From NCBI RefSeq assembly GCF_900115015.1, contig NZ_FOUZ01000002.1, positions 62,001 to 126,000 of the forward strand: a stretch of 64,000 bases of DNA, read 5' to 3'. Numbering within the stretch: position 1 is the first letter of the stretch; each line of letters opens with the position of its first letter. Positions 61,410 to 64,000 of this stretch are shown here, one piece after another. Source of the DNA: Algoriella xinjiangensis. Its GTDB lineage: Bacteria > Bacteroidota > Bacteroidia > Flavobacteriales > Weeksellaceae. The notes under the pieces are model-generated. The model was not told the origin of the DNA. It ran no database searches and saw nothing but the letters and a program-made list of their open reading frames with translations. A program made the position numbers and the translations under genes.

Positions 61410-61507
61410 AAATTTTGTTCATAGTAAACGATTAATAATAAATCAATAATCTGTTAATTGTAACAATTTTTATGCCTTTTTTGTTAAAATTCTGTAAAAA
61501 TTAAGAT

Positions 61508-62758
61508 TTATAAAATTTCTTTTAAATAATTCATAATCATTTTTGTGGCATTTGGAGAATTTTGAACAAAATCTCCCGCTTTTTTTCCAGCATCATTTCT
61601 GAAGTTTTCGTCATTCATTAATTGATTCATAATTTCATTAAACTCGTGTTGATTAGCAATCGTAAAACCACCACCAACTTCAATTAAATCTACGGCTTCT
61701 TGAAATTTCTTATATTTTGGACCAAAAACAACCGGATTACCAAATGTAACAGCTTCTAATGTATTGTGAATTCCAGCACCAAATCCGCCACCAATATACG
61801 TTATGTCTGCGTACGAATATACTTTAGATAAAACGCCAATTGTATTTAAAATAAAAACTTTCGCATCATTTAAATCTTGTGTCGATGTTTTTTCTAAATC
61901 CGAAAATTTGATAGTTTTTTGATTTATTTTCGCAATAAAATGGTTGATTTCTGCTTCATTAAGATTGTGAGGCGCAAAAAGAATTTTCCAATCATTGTTT
62001 AGTTTTTGATTAATCAATTCAATAAATAATTCTTCATCTTTTGGCCAAGAACTTCCAACTACAATTAATTTAGAATTTGCTTTAAAATGATCCATGAAAT
62101 CCAATTGATTATTTTGATGAATAATCTGTTTTACACGATCAAAACGCGTGTCGCCAGCAATTGTACTTTGCGAAATATGAATAGAATCTAATAACATTTT
62201 TGACTTTTTATTCTGAATAAAGAAATGATTAATCAAATTTAATTTCTTCGCAAACCAATTATTTCCGTTGTTTTTAAAGAAATTTTGTTTTTCTCTAAAA
62301 ATTGCAGAAACAACAATTGTCGGAATATTTTGTTGATGTAATTCGCTAATCAAATTAAACCAATATTCGTATTTGACTAAAATTAAAATCTCGGGATGTA
62401 GAATTTTAATCAACTTTTTTGCATTAGATTTTGTGTCCAAAGGCAAATAAAAAATAAGATCTGCACCTTGATAATTTTTACGAATTTCGTAACCTGATGG
62501 CGAAAAAAATGAAACGGCAATTTTATGTTCTGGATAGTTTTCGCGTAAAGCTTCAATCACAGGACGACCTTGCTCAAACTCGCCTAATGAAGAACAATGT
62601 ACCCATAAAACTTTATCAGTTTTAGATAATTTAGAAGCTATTTTTTCTTCCCAGTTTTTTCTTCCATCAACCCAAAGTTTTGCTTTTTCATTAAAATTTG
62701 AGGCCAATTTTAGCGCCATTCCGTACGCCTTAATTGAAGTGTTGTAAAATCCTTGCAC
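61508..62758 (-). CDS. waaA: 3-deoxy-D-manno-octulosonic acid transferase
   Basis: A 416-residue inner-membrane-associated GT-B glycosyltransferase that transfers Kdo from CMP-Kdo to lipid IVA. An N-terminal hydrophobic helix is followed by HCSSLGEFEQGRPVIE, with the catalytic base Glu, then VSAIFREKQNFF, GDTRFDRV and GGGFGAGIHNTLEA. The start is a GTG at 62758 (frame confirmed by the N-terminal alignment ...YGMALKLASNF). A -7 box ends 7 bp upstream, so the mRNA would have almost no leader. kdsA is at 17.1 kb. The gene diverges from a DegT-family aminotransferase. Confidence 0.93.
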   Translation of the reverse strand: MQGFYNTSIKAYGMALKLASNFNEKAKLWVDGRKNWEEKIASKLSKTDKVLWVHCSSLGEFEQGRPVIEALRENYPEHKIAVSFFSPSGYEIRKNYQGADLIFYLPLDTKSNAKKLIKILHPEILILVKYEYWFNLISELHQQNIPTIVVSAIFREKQNFFKNNGNNWFAKKLNLINHFFIQNKKSKMLLDSIHISQSTIAGDTRFDRVKQIIHQNNQLDFMDHFKANSKLIVVGSSWPKDEELFIELINQKLNNDWKILFAPHNLNEAEINHFIAKINQKTIKFSDLEKTSTQDLNDAKVFILNTIGVLSKVYSYADITYIGGGFGAGIHNTLEAVTFGNPVVFGPKYKKFQEAVDLIEVGGGFTIANQHEFNEIMNQLMNDENFRNDAGKKAGDFVQNSPNATKMIMNYLKEIL

Positions 62759-62765
62759 AATCTTG

Positions 62766-62773
62766 CAAAGTTA
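62766..62773 (-). promoter_or_regulatory. -7 box TAACTTTG for waaA
   Basis: A perfect TAnnTTTG box on the minus strand, 7 bp before the GTG start. Confidence 0.5.
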
Positions 62774-62797
62774 AAAATTTAGATTTAGCTTTTTTTG

Positions 62798-62805
62798 TAC
62801 ATTTG
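62798..62805 (+). promoter_or_regulatory. -7 box TACATTTG for the aminotransferase gene
   Basis: A perfect TAnnTTTG box 52 bp before the ATG, back to back with the waaA promoter. Confidence 0.55.
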
Positions 62806-62857
62806 TGGTAATAATAACGACTTTTTTTAGTTTGTTGATTTATAGATTCATTAAGAC

Positions 62858-63973
62858 ATGAAAAAAATACAAATGGTTGACTTACAAAGTCAATACCAAA
62901 AAATAAAAGATGATGTAGACGCGGCAATCTTAAATGTTTTAGATTCGGCAGCATTTGTAAATGGTCCGGAAGTAAAACAATTTGAAACTGAATTGCAAGA
63001 ATACTTAAATGTAAAACACGTTATTCCTTGTGGAAACGGTACAGATGCGTTACAAATTGCATTGATGGCTTTAGGTTTAGAGCCAGGTGATGAGGTAATT
63101 ACTGCAGATTTTACATTTGCGGCAACTGTAGAGGTAATTGATTTATTAAAGTTAAGTTCTATTTTGGTTGATGTAGATTATGATACATTTACAGTAGATA
63201 CGGATAAATTAAAAGCTGCTATTACACCAAAAACAAAAGCAATTATTCCAGTTCATTTATTTGGACAATGTTCAAATATGGACGAGATTATGGCAATTGC
63301 AAAAGAACATAATTTATATGTTATAGAAGATACAGCGCAAGCTATTGGAGCAGATTACAAAGGTAAAAAAGCTGGTACAATAGGAGATATTGGTTGTACA
63401 TCTTTCTTTCCATCTAAAAACTTAGGTTGTTATGGTGACGGAGGAGCAATTTTTACAAATGATGATGATATTGCACATCGTTTACGCGGAATTGTAAACC
63501 ATGGTATGTACAAACGTTATTATCATGATGAAGTAGGAGTTAACTCTCGTTTAGATTCTGTTCAAGCAGCAGTTTTACGTCGTAAATTACCTTTATTAAA
63601 CGATTATAATGCAGCGCGTAATGCAGCGGCTGCAGCTTATACAGAAGCTTTTGAAGATATTGATGAGTTATTAACACCTGTAAAAGGTGATGATACAACA
63701 CATGTATTTCATCAATATACATTGCGTGTTACAAACGGAAAACGTAATGAATTACAAGCATTTTTAACTGGAAAAGATATTCCTGCAATGATTTATTATC
63801 CAGTGCCATTGCGCAAACAAAAAGCGTATGATAACGGACATTATAATGATGCAGATTTCCCGAATACAAACAAATTGGTAGAAGAAGTAATGTCTTTACC
63901 AATGCATACAGAATTAGATGATGAGCAATTAACTTATATTACATCTGCTGTAAGAGAATTTTTTGGTAAATAA
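62858..63973 (+). CDS. DegT/DnrJ/EryC1/StrS-family sugar aminotransferase
   Basis: A 371-residue pyridoxal-phosphate enzyme that puts an amino group on a nucleotide-linked keto-sugar. Motifs: CGNGTDALQIALMALGLEPGDEV, FGQCSNMDEI, VIEDTAQAIGADYKGKKAGT with Asp158, and FFPSKNLGCYGDGGA with the PLP-binding Lys187, NHGMYKRYYHDEVGVNSRLD, and a C-terminal PVPLRKQKAY. It resembles WlbE/WbpE-type 3-keto-glucuronate aminotransferases, but the sugar is not proven. It probably feeds LPS or capsule synthesis. The gene ends 24 bp before the window edge. Confidence 0.92.
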   Translation: MKKIQMVDLQSQYQKIKDDVDAAILNVLDSAAFVNGPEVKQFETELQEYLNVKHVIPCGNGTDALQIALMALGLEPGDEVITADFTFAATVEVIDLLKLSSILVDVDYDTFTVDTDKLKAAITPKTKAIIPVHLFGQCSNMDEIMAIAKEHNLYVIEDTAQAIGADYKGKKAGTIGDIGCTSFFPSKNLGCYGDGGAIFTNDDDIAHRLRGIVNHGMYKRYYHDEVGVNSRLDSVQAAVLRRKLPLLNDYNAARNAAAAAYTEAFEDIDELLTPVKGDDTTHVFHQYTLRVTNGKRNELQAFLTGKDIPAMIYYPVPLRKQKAYDNGHYNDADFPNTNKLVEEVMSLPMHTELDDEQLTYITSAVREFFGK

Positions 63974-64000
63974 TATTATTCAATAAATAGATATAAAAAG

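Noticed and set aside
1-64000. CRISPR array, prophage, defence island, tRNA or 16S/23S/5S rRNA genes
   Set aside because: No regularly spaced repeats, phage structural genes, restriction or toxin pairs, or tRNA-like cloverleaf sequences were found by eye.

Overview
The window reads as ordinary chromosome from a low-GC member of the Bacteroidota, class Flavobacteriia (a Weeksellaceae-like relative is my inference). The evidence is a C-terminal type IX secretion (T9SS) sorting domain on a secreted metalloprotease, a TamL-type outer-membrane lipoprotein, transketolase encoded as two separate subunits, the cluster birA / rsfS-ftsH-LUD-cdsA-psd, and many promoter boxes of the Bacteroidota form TAnnTTTG (best cases preceded by TTG 18-20 bp upstream). 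I see no prophage, insertion sequence, CRISPR array, tRNA or 16S/23S/5S rRNA gene, and no obvious defence island.

Layout. 1-8.5 kb: a cut-off TamL gene diverging from an RNA methyltransferase gene, a serine hydrolase lipoprotein, the pair prc and an OppC-like permease, and surE. 8.5-13.6 kb: gyrA with a TPR gene, rpmH with two tandem promoters, ftsE. 13.7-17 kb: two GT-B glycosyltransferases and a 2-oxoglutarate/Fe(II) oxygenase, probably surface-glycan genes. 17.1-24.1 kb: kdsA, hemN, hpt, adk, a reversed pyrD-hydrolase pair, obgE, ybaB. 24.2-29.9 kb: the T9SS metalloprotease, a small lipoprotein, a rhomboid protease, and a DinB / ATP-grasp / NRDE group. 30-33.7 kb: clpC, the RNase P RNA gene rnpB, and a PAS-LuxR regulator whose last codons run antisense through the 3' end of rnpB. 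33.9-38 kb: the two transketolase subunit genes at the ends of an operon with two related secreted-protein genes between them. 38-42.8 kb: a sodium:solute symporter, proC and a small gene; recR with a GT2 glycosyltransferase; a His-rich lipoprotein. 42.8-48.3 kb: psd, cdsA, LUD, ftsH, rsfS, birA. 48.3-53.1 kb: idi, queD, a PrxQ peroxiredoxin, small membrane proteins, a YiiX-like lipoprotein, gcvT, a second DinB gene. 53.1-64 kb: a PLDc_N-like membrane gene, uvrC and a RecB/AddA-like helicase-nuclease in one overlapping operon; a BlaI/BlaR1-like regulator pair with a visible operator; an outer-membrane barrel; waaA diverging from a DegT-family aminotransferase.

How the genes fit together. Envelope functions dominate: Kdo synthesis and transfer (kdsA, waaA), glycosyltransferases and a sugar aminotransferase, phospholipid synthesis (cdsA, psd), outer-membrane assembly (TamL), and envelope proteolysis or sensing (prc, ftsH, rhomboid, BlaR1-like). 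The rest is central metabolism (transketolase, proC, pyrD, hpt, adk, hemN, gcvT, idi) and DNA or protein maintenance (gyrA, recR, uvrC, RecB-like, clpC). Many convergent gene pairs share perfectly palindromic, apparently bidirectional terminators, and several start codons are fixed by promoter boxes lying just upstream. The least ordinary items are the paralogous gene pair inside the transketolase operon, candidate small RNAs near 52.5 kb and upstream of rpmH, a terminator that encodes the same C-terminus on both strands at 49.7 kb, and the BlaI-type double operator at 60.65 kb.
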